Of a stretch of DNA of 64,000 bases, positions 27,601-40,095 are shown one piece after another. The stretch covers positions 16,026,001 to 16,090,000 of the forward strand of contig CM062214.1 of the NCBI GenBank assembly GCA_031216445.1, written 5' to 3'. The position numbers and the translations under genes are program-made. The notes beneath the pieces are model-generated. The model was not told where the DNA came from and searched no databases. It was given only the letters and a program-made list of their open reading frames with translations. Source of the DNA: Lateolabrax maculatus. Lineage: Eukaryota > Chordata > Actinopteri > Acropomatiformes > Lateolabracidae. How positions within the stretch are numbered: position 1 is the first letter of the stretch; each line of letters opens with the position of its first letter.

Positions 27601-30600
27601 ATGAATATGTCAGAAGTTAAGACTTTTGTCATATCTCAAAATTATTTTTACTTGTTCATATTTGTTGCATAAGTATTTGCGATGACATTCTTTTGGCGGC
27701 AAATAACATCACAGCTACCAATCAGGGCAGGCACTGATCATACTCTGACTTTCATTTTTCACTAAAATTTTGGGGTTCTTTGTTTTCCAGGTGTAACAAA
27801 TCAAAGGCAGTGGCACGGGGAAATAATGAACAATGCCAATCAAACGCACCACACAACACCTTATTAAACTTACAGTGAAAAGGTGGGTATTAATAAAATG
27901 TATTTGTCATGCTGCCCCCTACAGGCCATGATTAAAATTCAATCTCTAGAGTGCAACTGTATAGCCAAATTAGCTAAAAGTTATTTTACAATTACCCTTG
28001 CAAAATGCCACCAGTTTGTGAATTTAAAAATGCTATCCGAATGTAAATGTAATCAAACTCAACACTCAAGTTGCACTGAGCAGTGTTAAACATTATCCAC
28101 CCCTGCTGAGTTGCACTGGTAGCCTTAGTACAGCTCTTTAATTTAAATATAACTCTAAAAAGGAGGCACAACATCCAAGCCTCTTAAGTAGTGAATTGGT
28201 AAAAAAACGCAATGAATAGTGATCTTCACTCCGCAGATATAGAAGCATTTTCTGACATATAATTTGGGATCGCAAACCCATGAAACTCACATCTAGGAGA
28301 TAAAGTCAGTGTTGTAAAATGTCAATGTTTTAAATATGACTGATATACGAGTGCGATGTGATGATTGTTAGTTGTTGTTTTAAGACGGAGTGCTCCACAG
28401 GTTAGCTAGCTAGCTAGTCAAAGGACCGTCATGAACATATTACAAACCTGGACGTTGTTTTAATGTAACTCAATGTTTATTACGATAAAATATACAAAAG
28501 AATCTATGTTTAAATGTACAAATTTGTTAACTCTAAAACTCTATCAGTAGTTTCAACACTTTAAATATACAACATAACAATTGCAGAGAAATCCTATGAT
28601 TTTAAATCACATTTCAGCAGTATGTTTAACTGCAAACTCTATTTTAATGACATGTCAGAACCACTGAAGAGACAAAAATTATCTTGAATGTATGAGTTGA
28701 ATTTCCATATTTATATATTTACTTAATCACTTAAACTACCCATGAAATGTCTCTCCCAGAGTCAGGTATTGGATCACTTACACATATATTTTATTAATGT
28801 GTGGTTACTTGCCACATCTTACACTAGAGGGCATCACTGTCCTACTTTCAGACACGACTGTCATTGCTTTTTATAATACACAGACGCTACATAAGAAAGT
28901 ATGTCAGCAGTACTTCCTAGTAATGACATCAATATAGAAGTGAAAAAACACACTGTTTATTCAGTTATGTTTGTGTGGTCAATTTGATCCGACACACTGA
29001 GTTCAATGCACAGATAACATGCAAAGAATTTCAGACGTTCTAGCTATCTTAAAAATTATACTTACAAATCCCCATTGCAGTGCGGGTCACCAGAATCCTT
29101 CAAGTCACGACTGCATGGTGGTTAAATGTCAACCCTTTAAAATAGAAAAATAAACATTCAGAGAGGAATTGTGACAACAGCACACCCTACTGGCTACATG
29201 TATGTGGCAGTAAAGACAAAGAAGCTAATAAGACTCCAAAAAACACCTAAAGCATCGACTGGAAAAAAAAAAAACATACCATTTAGCCCGGGTAGGGTGA
29301 TCTCCCTTCTTCTTCATCGCAATTTGTAAGCGTCAAGGGAATACCTGCAAAATACAAAACAAGATTATGATGATTATTATTTTTGTAATCATAGTTAACA
29401 AAATCGCAATTTCTGTCAGTATAAAAAACAGACATAAATAGGCTATTTGTTTTTTAAGATCGTTAAAATATTACTTTTGAGAATGTTTCAGAGCTAATTA
29501 ACATTAAGAAAATCATAAATAAGTCATCGCATCTTTAGCCTGGAAAATGTTATCTTGACGCGTCTTCGTGGCTCAAAATGCAACTAAATGTCTCTTCCAA
29601 CAATAATATCCTATTGAGAATGGCTTTGTGCAGGGTGGGTCTAATCCTTTGGATTTAACAATATAGTTTAAGATACAAGTATGTATTCTAAAAGACTGTA
29701 TATAATCTGTTTTAGTACGTGTAGTATTAGCCTTCATGTGTGTATAAATCAACAACCTTGTCGGTGAGACCGTGATATTAAGATGGATTTATTTCTTTAT
29801 TTAATTTTAATACAGTATTTTGAGTTTCCCCAAATGTACATACCTGTAGTGAACCTTGTTAACATAAAAATCTTTCTTTACATGTCTTGCAGGTGTAATG
29901 TAACATGGAAAAACAGAATGAATGTACATATTTAAATTACTTCTCCATTCAGTACCTCAAAGGGTTAAAAGCCAACACCCTATTTTGTATTTCGAAGTAT
30001 AGCCTATCTAAGATTTAATAACATGTATAACCTTTGTTTGACAAAGGAATCAATTATAGTTAATGTATAGTATCTACAATGGAAGAGTTGTTTTTAATAG
30101 TATTATTTTGAGCATTTTGACAACTTGTCACAATTTATTTCAACTATTTATAAATAATAAGCATTAAGCATCCAACACTTACTTAAATCTTGTTCTAAAC
30201 TACAGTTGCACACTCTGCAGTGAGATAATGTGAAAAATCAACGATTTTTAAGTATTTTTTTGACTTTCAATTCGATGAAAACCCTCAAAAAACAAATATA
30301 ATGAAAATAGATAAAAACCTGCTTAAGCTCGACGTGTTAGTGTCAATCAGTCTCTACACAACATTGAAAAAACTAAACATTCGCTTATTTTTGTTGTTTT
30401 TGTCGAGCAAATTCAGACAAGGGCATTTGCCCTTTCAAGGACAAAGCAATTTTTAAATGCGTAGGTTGAAATAACTCCGAACAGGTCGAGAACAAATGTG
30501 CTCGTCCAAATATCAACTAAGTTAACTCGAAACACTGCGAGCAAACATGCAAATCCCACCAACTAAACCACAATTACATTCATTTTTAAACCCTCCACGT

Positions 30601-31000
30601 CGCTCCTTAGTTCTTCGCTGGCAACACACCATGGCCATTTTAACAACACTGCGTCTGACTGTCGTCCTCTCCACCATATTGCCATACACCCCTGATTCCT
30701 GCTTCACAGCCATTAATGCACGATTCCTCGCCGGTTTCTTACCCATATCCCGGGCCGTGTCCGTCCGCCGTCGCCTGCCTCGACCAGTGGCGCATTTTTC
30801 GGGCGATTTTCTCGTGCTTTCGCTGGGGTTTTTTTTTTTTCTCGGCCGCGTCGTTCCGCCCTTCCTCCCCTCCGTCCTCGCCGCCCCGCTCCTCTGCTGT
30901 GTGTGTCCTCCTCTCTGCCTCCGCCTGAGCTGATATCCTTCAGCGGCTCTGCCCACTTTCCTCTCAACGTAAGCCAAACTCCACTTCCTCCCTCCAGCCC
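24685..31000 (-). ncRNA. chaserr: Five-exon lncRNA unit upstream of chd2, CHASERR-like
   Basis: A chain of splice-bounded blocks lies on the minus strand, in tandem with chd2. Exon 1 is in a CpG island and ends at 30743 (GGATATGG then GTAAGAAA). Exon 2 is 29280-29344 (TTTTGCAG acceptor, GTATGT donor). Exon 3 is 29066-29110 (ATGCAG acceptor, GTAAGT donor). Exon 4 is 26591-26646 (CTCTTCCACAG acceptor, GTAAGT donor). Exon 5 runs from 24967 (pyrimidine-rich, ATCAAG acceptor) to about 24685, with AATAAA at plus 24701-24706. No conserved ORF runs through the exons. In mammals CHASERR is a lncRNA of about five exons on the same strand just upstream of CHD2, which represses CHD2 in cis; location, strand, exon number and AAGATG motifs all fit. 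The name is by synteny; 5' end and exon 3 acceptor are uncertain. Confidence 0.65.
24701..24706 (-). terminator. chaserr: Poly(A) signal of the CHASERR-like transcript
   Basis: AATAAA on the minus strand, followed by GTGTATGTCC and a T-rich run, which is a good GU/U-rich downstream element. Cleavage would fall near 24685, about 750 bp before the proposed chd2 start. Confidence 0.6.
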
Positions 31001-31170
31001 CATCCAGCGACTGCTCAGCGCCCGAAACCCGCCGAAAACTCTCGTTGCCCGAGCCCGAAACCCGAGCAGGACACTCTGATGCGCTGTCCGTGGCGTTTGC
31101 AAAACACATTTTGCAGGAAAGTGAGCGGTGAACACGTCCAGCGGAGTTTGAGCCGGACGTCAGTGCACCT
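30560..31170 (-). promoter_or_regulatory. chaserr: CpG island promoter of the CHASERR-like transcript
   Basis: This is the most CpG-rich stretch between chd2 and fam174b, set in AT-rich DNA. It includes the end of proposed exon 1 at 30743. The long frames on both strands here (up to 231 codons on the minus strand, 30522-31217) have arbitrary Arg/Gly/Pro-rich content and cross the good donor at 30742, so I treat them as by-products of GC content. The exact transcription start is not visible. Confidence 0.55.
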
Positions 31171-34100
31171 CCTTGTAAACAAGCAACCCGCGTGAGCCAC
31201 TGATGTGGGTTTAACACATTTTAAAGACAATAAAACACACTTTGTAAAAATCAGTGACTGCCTACCCGTGTGTCATAGTGAGTTGTATACTACTGTGAAT
31301 ATGAGGATCAGGTCTGCGTGTTTGTTAGGGGGCAGAAAAACACTTTTTCTCTTGGTATTAGTCCATCCCTACTTCTGTCTTATCTCTCTTATCGGCCATG
31401 TGGGAACACTTTGTTAAGAACACAAGCAGGTTCATTGGCTGTGTAATAAACGGCGTGTCCCGCTTCAGAAGCTCAGACCTTCTTTGAACCTTTTTCTTCC
31501 AGGAGAGCCTTTAAAAAGTGGCCTGTTGTGTGTGCAGGGCTGTTAATGAAGGACCAATAACATGTTTATTTCCTGGTTCATGTACAACATGGTTCAGACC
31601 TCAGGCCTGCGTCCCGTTATTGATGTGGGACACCTGAGTGGAGTGATCGAGGCCATGCACCCCTTTAATTTGGAGAAAGACACACCATGCACCGAAGGGA
31701 TTTTTGGTTATATTACACATACATATACACAAAAATGAAAGTCTTCTGAAAGTGAGACTGGAAAGCAGCTGGACACGAATGCAACGTCAGATGCCTAACA
31801 GGAGCCTGTGGCATAATGACAGATTCAATGAGATTTACTACACTATCTGTTTCAACCAAAAACGTTTGAAGGAATAAAATTAGAAGGCCAATAGAGACAA
31901 CCAAACTTGGCAAACTTTGGCCGTTCAGTCAGTGCAGCCTTTATTGGACAGCGCATGGAGCCTGTGGTATGTACTCCACCCCCATCACTGACCAATGAGA
32001 TGTTGACACGACAGCGCATGCTCTTTGCACTGGAAGATTTCTCTAAAAAGAACCTCAGCCTAGCAACAGGAGTGCCCAGCAAGTGCAGTACACATCCAGA
32101 CATTACAAGTGCAGTGAACACAGCCTTGTATTGACTAACTGGTTGGGCAGGTTCAGATAGGGAAGTGGTTACCCACCAAATATGTAAAAGTGGTAGTCCA
32201 TTCAGTCAGTAGTAGTTAGTTTGCACGTCACCTGAATGTTGCTAGAATTGTGCTTTCAGACATTGAGAATTGGCAGTGAACTCTAACTGGTGCTATTGTT
32301 GCAGCAAAAAGCTTCAAGTGAATATTCCCACTCTTAACAGCATCAATCTGGTTTTAATTAAGGCAGGTTTGGTCATTTTGTTGAGCAAAGTATTGCTATT
32401 GGTGCTGTATGAAAAGCAAAAAAGTAAATAAATGCCTTTTCAACTGATCTGGATAGTTCAGACAGTTTTTTTCACTGTGCTTGATGAAATAGTTAGTGGA
32501 TTACTTTTGTTACAACCCTGTAGGTGTGAAGGGATAAGGGAAGCAACAGACAGCCAATGTAATCAGGCAAGCACAGGCATTTGTTGTTTAGTGTGCCGAT
32601 CTGTAGTCACCATTGCCATTTTCTATACAAGAGGAGACTTGGTTAGTCGTCAGAAGGGAGACCTTTTAAATGGGCCTCATATTTAAAATAGTAGGCCTAT
32701 GGTACCATTTACAATGACACAAAAGCACACTATGAACTCACACTAACCTGCAGCAAACATCATTTAGATTTAACGGAAGGCGGAAATGGAGCCATTTGTT
32801 TTGTAAAAAGAAAAGTACAAAACACAGTTGCAGAAGGGTGTGCCTCAACACGTTGCAAAACCACTCGAACAACAGGCCGAAATGCATTTAATGGGTGCGG
32901 TATTTAAGAAAAAAAAGCATATAGGCCTACATCAAACACGTGTTACATTGCAAATAACCTTTGACAGTTGGCATAATAAGAACAGGTAGGTAATGTTTGC
33001 TTTTCAATTAGCTAGACAAATGATTCTCTATACTGGCTTAGTCATGTTGTTCAACAAACAGTATGGAGATTACTGGTAAAGCTTCAGCTCACATTGTTTG
33101 AAGGGAAAAGAGTAGCAAGTAACACGATCACTGTAGGCACACTCTGAGCTGCTTCTCTGTGCAAAGTTCAAGCCGTCCTCTCAGAATGCGGCAACCCCCT
33201 TCGGCTCAAGATTTCTATCTTCTTGTGGCGACCAAATCATGCTTCGCAAAGGGAAAATATCCCCAATGAGCAAGAAATCCCCATGCAAAATCAAAATATA
33301 CTGTAGCTAATGCACAGGCACTTTATGGTAGACTGTGACTCTGGTTTTGTGTGCATGCTAGTGTACAGTGCATTCTTCACTCACTTCTTCACCAATCTAA
33401 ACCCTTAATATTATAATCAACCTACTTTAACAGAGACAAATGTCAGGTACCATTTGTTTTATTAACCGAGTAATGTTACAAATCGAAACAGTCTCTTCTG
33501 AATTGCGACCTATGCTTTGAAGGGGAATGCAGGCTCCGTTGTTATTTTGTGCTGCCATCTGGTGGGCTTTGATCAAATCAAACTGCTCTCACATACAGAA
33601 ACGCAATAGAGGGGCCAGCAGTCCCAGTAGTGGGTGTACAGAAATAAGACCAGACATCAAACCCGACAAAATTGAGCAGGCTGTCCTGTCTTTGTTTTCA
33701 GATAAAGGGAGCCCCTCCAGGTTTCATTGTAAGAAATGCTGCACAAATGTGATGTACGTCTTAAGTGGTTTTAACTGCAAGATCCCCTCCCCACTAGCAA
33801 TCAAAGGGATTATTTGTAGAGGGAAGCCTAAATGGTAGGTCTACTTTATCAATAGAACTATGCAAACCCAAAGTCTAGTGCAAATATAAATGGAGATGAA
33901 TCATAAATTGTGTCAGTCTGATGGAGTGAGACAAAGACAGAGATTGACTTTGTGTTTGCCAAATCCCTAAAGATCTGCTGAATAACTGTCACAGTCACTG
34001 ATCAACTGACTGCTGATCACTGTCTTGACTGGTCAAGATTTTCCCTGGAATCTGCGATTGTGACCCCTGCGTCTGCTGCCCTTGGAAAATTAGGTTTGCT

Positions 34101-34950
34101 ATGGCCCATGGGTAAACAGAGAAATGCTGCCTTCAGATGCTGTGGGAAATCTGTCACTGCCAGTCAAATCCAAGTGTGTCAACAGAGTAAAGGTATTGTA
34201 TTGTGTTACTGTTTTGTTTACAACATAGACTATATATGACTATTAGCACTGTTGTTTATGTTTTGTCATTACAAATGTTTGTTATATATAATATAAAAAC
34301 CACCTGCATGTTCTCTCTACATTATAAACAAGTCTAAACTGATATCTAAGAATATCAAATAATCTGTTGCAAAACCATTAACAGGAAAAGGAAGAATAGA
34401 GTGATATGAATCAAATCAAAATATACTAACACTAATGGAAGTTGTGTCCTGAGAATGAGTTTACATTTTGCATACACACGTTGGACATGAAATGTTTTCA
34501 AAACTGACTGTGATATTTTTAGAGTCAGGAAGCAAGCAGCGAAAAGGTGCATGTAAGCGATACAATTTACAATAAGAAATAAATATACTAATAAAGAAGT
34601 AAATAAAGTGGTGAATTAATAACAACAGTTCATTTCAATAGATAGGAGTAAATATGAATATATATATTTTTAAATCCTATGAGGACTTGAGAAGACGGAC
34701 ATCAAGGTAAACGACGCCTGATCTCAGTGTTTCCAAAATCCTGGCTATGGTCCAGACTATAAACTCGTTCTACGAGTAACTGCATAGTTACTATTATTTT
34801 AAGCATTTCCTCATTAAGAGCCATCAAACATGTGCCACTGAAACAAATACTTTTGCTCGCCCCACTTCTTTCACCTGAAGCTGCCAACATCCTCTTCTTG
34901 GTGGCAGCAGGTCTGCGGGCGGTGGAAAGTACGAGGGGGCCCTGAAGGCA
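31171..34950. other. Intergenic region between CHASERR-like unit and fam174b
   Basis: About 3.8 kb of mostly AT-rich DNA. I found no splice-bounded coding exon. The open frames at 31907-32134 and 33527-33838 on the plus strand show no recognisable domain. The region separates two divergent transcription units and may hold shared regulatory elements, but none is evident by eye. Confidence 0.5.
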
Positions 34951-34959
34951 GCACGAGCC

Positions 34960-35322
34960 CACATAGTGCTCCTCTTCAGCGCTGCGAGCAGCGGGCCAGC
35001 CTGCAGAGCTCTTCCGGAGGTGGATAATCCCTCACTACACGAAATCCTAATGCAATCAGGAAGGAATTGCCACAGCTCACCTCAAGGAAAACACGTTTTG
35101 GAAGCAAATGCAAGCCGCAACCCACAAGGCCACCATTAAGAAAACGCTTGGACGAGCAGAGGGATGGATATTTGCGCGTCACATTTTCTTTATTGTGCAA
35201 ATAGCCTAATCTGCCATTGATAAGACGGATTTTCTATAATGTGACAGCTGCTGTCGCATTTCATCAAATTTGGAGAAACCACCGAAAGAGCGTCTCGGCT
35301 GGCATCGTCCTCTTCCAGCACC
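34960..35322 (+). promoter_or_regulatory. fam174b: fam174b promoter and 5' UTR region
   Basis: GC content rises here relative to flanks, and the sequence leads directly to the strong-context start codon at 35323 without an intervening acceptor, so the 5' UTR is probably unspliced. No TATA box is evident. The start site is not determined. Confidence 0.4.
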
Positions 35323-37464
35323 ATGGTGTCGTACAAGCTTGCTTTAACTTTTATCATTGCGGCTCTTTGGCGGGTCAGCGGCGAACCGCGAACTCTCTCC
35401 TCACCCGCGACGCAGTTGAATTCAACATCGTCCTCATCCGTCGTCGGCGGAGACGCGCTGGCAACGAACGGCTCAGATGCTGCCCTGCCATCCCGGGTTT
35501 CATCTCTAATGACGCATCTCCCCACTCTGAAAAACATTGTGATCTTCGTCTGCGTGTTAACAGCTGCTCTCATCACATGCCTGGTCATCAAAGTGGTCAG
35601 GTAGGCAGGTTGTGTTTCTCTTAGACTGGTTATTATGGGCCTTACAGCCCATAATAACCAGTCTTGCAGTGATATAGTCACAAATGTTAATGTCAGTGGT
35701 GTTCCTGGTAAATTCATCGATTGGGAGCATGTGGATGTTTCTGTGGGAAAAGGTCTGGGCCTATTAATAATCTTTCTACAGGGAACTCTAGTGTGGAGGC
35801 GCATCACTAAGCAACCTGCTTTATCTCGGCTTTTTTTTTTTTTATTCTCATATGTCTGTGATCTGTGGACCACTGAATGTGTGGCGTGAAATGTATTTTT
35901 TTTAACACTGGAGAGCATTACCATCATCTTTGCATTCGTCACAAGTTTCATAGTAGGGCCGCAATAAACGGTCATTTTCATTACAGGTTAATCTGTTGAT
36001 CATTTTTTTTGATTAATGGATGGATCGTTTAGTCTATAATGTATCATACACTTATAAAAAATGCCCAGTGTGGTGTCTTCATATTGCTTTACAATGATAT
36101 AAAACAGAAACAAACAGGTGTACCCAGAGAATGTTTGGCATTTTGGTTGATAAACGTCTAATCCATTGTCACAATTGGTGGCAATTGATCAGTCAAACAA
36201 TTGTTTCAGCACTGTTTCCTCTGAGGAAAACATTAGGCTGTCTGGACTGCACTAACAGCCAGTTTGAGCATTAATGTGGTTGTCAAATTTTACCAACTGA
36301 ATCCTCTCCATCTGGAAAAACTAAAATAGGTTAACAGCTGATGCGGTTTAGTCAGTCATTCTGTCTTGTGCTCGTCTCATGTTTGGCACCGTTTTCTTTC
36401 CCAACAGATCTGGGAGACGAATCAGAAAAACACGGAAATACGACATTATCACGACACCTGCAGAGCGAGTAGAGATGGCCCCTCTCAACGAAGAGAACGA
36501 TGAAGACGATGACTCAACCCTCTTTGATGTCAAATACAGGTGTGTTCTTTTTAAATTACTTGAGCAATAAGAAGGTCATGTTCATGTTAGTCTAAGACCA
36601 AGGAAGACTTTTCTTTTTCCTCTGTTTCTGCTGCCCAAATAAGAACTACAGCAGGCCTAATCACACTGAGAAAGTTCTACACATATAAGAGAAGTTAGGA
36701 CTATGATTCCCTATATGGATACAGTGGAGGTACTGTAACAGTTGAGATAGTGACCACTGCAAAACGTGATAAGGGCTTTATAATCTAGTATAATACATAC
36801 TATAACCCTTTGTAATACATACTATAACCCTTTATGTCTACAGAAATGTATCTGTACAAAATATGTCCGTAAAGGAATATTCTAGTCTTACTTTGTAAGA
36901 GTTTCACTACTTATTTAACAGTTTTGTATTTTTTTTACTCAATGCCTCTTATCTTACTTGTTACCGTTGTAGTCGTAAAGTGTTTTAACCTTGATTTCCC
37001 TATGTAAAGCACCTTGTGACTCTGTTTTGACTATTCAGCTTTGCAGGGTGGCACCAGAGTGTTTGGCAAAGTTACTTAGCTTGTGCTACTAAAGCAGCTG
37101 TGGGAGACTGTGTGTTTTGCACTTAATTTCAAGCACGCACAAAAAAGTAATGCGATGTAGTACAAAACCGCACTGACAGAATAGGAATTCATCAAACAAT
37201 GCATACAAAACGTGCTATTTTAAAGAAAAACTGTTTTAGTTCATGCGATGTTGACATTAGGTTTCACCCTTCCGTCCTTTCAATTGTTCTTTAACTCACA
37301 GCCGCTTCCTCCATGGAAGATAAGATGTCCTGTTTACCTGGCATTCTTGACTTCTACGTCAGACAGGACTCTGTAGGCGAACACACTTCCTCCTCACCAT
37401 GTGTGCAGTCACTCCAGATCAAGTTCTGTTAACTAACTGTGAGTTTTCACTTTTTCACAGGTGA
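35323..37464 (+). CDS. fam174b: FAM174B-type single-pass membrane protein (complete, 3 coding exons)
   Basis: Coding parts are 35323-35600, 36408-36539 and 37461-37464, giving 137 residues (human about 159). The start ATG is in a strong context (CACCATGG). A signal peptide (MVSYKLALTFIIAALWRVSG) is followed by a Ser/Thr/Asn-rich luminal part with possible N-glycosylation sites (NSTS, NGSD), one membrane segment (IVIFVCVLTAALITCLVI, about residues 70-88) and a highly conserved cytoplasmic tail (TRKYDIITTPAERVEMAPLN, DDDSTLFDVKYR). The tail match to human FAM174B is near-exact from memory. Function is poorly known; work in human cells links it to Golgi integrity. The last Arg is split over the final junction (AG then G) and TGA follows at once. 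It is divergent to the CHASERR-like unit and convergent with st8sia2, as in human. Confidence 0.93.
35623..35664. repeat. Perfect 18-bp inverted repeat (hairpin) in fam174b intron 1
   Basis: Arms at 35623-35640 and 35647-35664 are exact reverse complements, with a 6-nt loop CTTACA. The hairpin begins 23 nt after the fam174b exon 1 end. Either strand could fold into a stable stem-loop. I do not recognise a known ncRNA family. Confidence 0.9.
35955..36214. mobile_element. Degenerate hAT-like MITE copy in fam174b intron 1
   Basis: It starts AGGGCCGCAA, contains GATTAATGG-type and GGCATTTTGG phrases, and ends near TTTCAGCACT. This is a short, decayed version of the element at 60801-61167. Non-autonomous, no coding capacity. 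Confidence 0.55.
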
Positions 37465-40095
37465 ATCCCAGCATGGACATCGATTGTCTGATAACTCCTC
37501 TTTTGCCCGGGACAACTCAAGTGACTTGCTGTATTTTTGTGTCTTATCAAATCAGCGACTTCATATGCTGCTTGTGCATGGCTTTCGTCTGTGTTTAAAG
37601 CACTGGAGTTGCTTAGATATCATTGTTTGATGCTTTATTGACGCGTCTATCATGTGGCCCAAATACCTGCCCGACTCGTTCTACAATTATATCATGATGC
37701 TTCATGTTGTGACTTCTAGTCAAAAGTTAGTCAGTAATCAGGCTGTTTGTGAACTGGAGTTTAGTCATCTTCATAACAACATCTTTTTTGCGTTTTCTGA
37801 GAGTTATTGTAATTTACATGAATTTTTGACACTTGAGCTACAGTAGGCAGTATGTAGGGCTGAGGAGGATGATCTACCAATATTAAAATGCAGGATTAAT
37901 CACACTTTGTGATTTGGGTGAGTATATAATCCTTCATTTAATACTTGGTGATCACTAAAGACCATCAGTTAATGCATAAAATGTTAACATTCAACAAATA
38001 TTGTGCAGAAAAAACTTTATTCAAATGTAAAATTTGCACACTGAAGAATATACGGTAATATACAGTAATTGATATTTTTAACTAAACTTTCATACCAAAT
38101 ATATTTCTATCGACTAACCACTTTATTGTGCGTATATACTGTTGAAGGCTTTCTGTCTTTATGTATGGAGTAAGCGTATATTTTTTTACCGTGTGATGTT
38201 AGACATTCCTATTTTGCTGCTATCTCAGCTGAAGTTTTGCATTTTCAAGGTTCAAATTTGATTACGAGCTCATAGAGTATTGTCAGGGTATATTTGTGAG
38301 GTATTTATGGACTACATCCATTTGCTATGAATGTGAATGCTGTAATCTGTTGTGATCAGGTGTGTTCAATCATGTGACAGTTTAATTTAATTAACCACTG
38401 AACCTTGTCAACAACAGGTTTAAAGATTGCAGTGATATAGTTACAGTATTTAACATGTTGGACGTGCACCCAGTGTCTTATTTTTAAGAGTTGCTCCTCT
38501 GTTCCATTCGGGATCAGGTGAAAAAGAAAAGGGTCTCCATCTCTTCAATTGGATGTTATATTGTGGTAAAAAGGAGCAATGTTTCATAAATGTAAGACAT
38601 TTTCATAAAATGTGATTTTCCTGGGCGTGTAGCAAATGTAATACATTATTGTAGATGCAGCGGTCGCTACATCCCTGCTACAGTACTATAACTTGGCCCA
38701 GTATATTCTTCTTTGAGTAAAGGCAACACTTTACTTTGACTGTAAAGTGGAGGTCCTATCTTATACTGGCAAAGCCCTCAAATGATGTGCCCCCTTAGAT
38801 AAGTGTTAAAAACAGTGAAACCCATAACTGGTTTGTTATAATTGTCATATCTTTAATTCAAATACAATACACAGTAATCAACCAAAAATCTGATTTAAAG
38901 TAAATGAAAGAAATAGTAGAGGAGTTTTCAGACCACCTCATCTCTGTCTGCACCATAAATGTTATTACAATAAACTAACAATGCAGACCTGAGTTAGGTT
39001 TATGCGGCAAATGTGAGTGAGTGTGGGTGTTGTAGGTGACCTTCTGTTTGAATCCAAACTGTTATTTGATAGTGCACCACGGCCTACAAGGTGCAGCGGT
39101 TTCCAAACGACCTCTATCCCTACTTGACAGAAAAAAAGAAAAAGAAACTGCAGTGGCCAATCTTGAACAACCTATTCAACATTTTCTCTCCAGGAGAAAA
39201 AAAAAATTGTGTTTTTTCCTTTGTTCAAAACAGTTATTGACATTTGCAGGACAAGACTGGACAAATGTTTTGTGACTGTTAGATACAAGTGGTATGCAGG
39301 AGCGTGTGTGAATGTCTGACAAGGTTTTTGAATTAGACATTGAATCATATGTGAATCAAACTTTCAGTCATATTTTTGATATAATGTCCTTTGGCAGACT
39401 GCTGGCTATTTCTTGTGTTTTCCATCAGACAATATGACCACTGTTGATTTCAGTATTGTGTCATGTTTAATTTGAGTCTTTCCCTGTATGTGCAGAAAAC
39501 TGCAGATCCGTGTTTGTGCCTCTGCTAATTCTGTCTCAGGCGAGTATGTCACCCATGTACAGTTATCCTCTTCCATCTTGGCAAAGTCTTTTACTTTATC
39601 TTTAGTTGTATGTGGATTTGTGGAAAAAACCCTGCTCCTTTAAAGATGCTAATTCTGGACTTTTATTAGAACTGAATCATCTGCTACAGAAAGTTCCTCT
39701 TGTAAAATGAATTAAAGTCATTGTGGTAGCTGTTTGAAGACTGTAGCTAATTCCCTTAATCCCATGTTAAAACGTAATATTCAGACTGTTTTGGGGGTTT
39801 ATTGAAAACAAGTCCCTGCTTGGTTTTTGGCACAGAGACATTATGTGTACCCACAGCAGTTTCCTCAGTTTCCATTTCTTTGAAAACACTACTGAAATAA
39901 AATTGCTTCCTTTGAAGTATTAAATCGTTTTAAGGGAGAGGCTTGAAGTGTTATTTTTTCCATTCTGTTCCTTTGTGTATCTTCTACAACAGAAAAGCAC
40001 ATTCACTTTGTCAAACCTGCACGATTTAAGTGTCCTTGAGTCGAACTGAATATTTAAAAAACAAAAAATGAAATAAACCTAAGTTTTATGTATCA
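37465..40095 (+). other. fam174b: fam174b 3' UTR (proposed)
   Basis: Exon 3 contributes only four coding bases and then continues as AT-rich non-coding sequence. AATAAA occurs at 39896-39901 and 40072-40077, either of which could end the transcript. No introns or coding frames are evident. Extent is inferred. Confidence 0.4.

Noticed and set aside
30522..31217. 231-codon Arg/Gly-rich frame on the minus strand in the CpG island
   Set aside because: Composition reflects GC content; the frame runs through a strong donor at 30742 and no conserved motif is visible. A spliced non-coding exon explains it better.
31907..32134. 75-codon plus-strand frame in the intergenic region
   Set aside because: No recognisable domain, no splice-bounded partner exon and no clear promoter.
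35190..35981. 263-codon open frame on the minus strand across fam174b exon 1
   Set aside because: It is antisense to the signal peptide and membrane segment of fam174b, has no domain signature, and crosses the hairpin and intron sequence.
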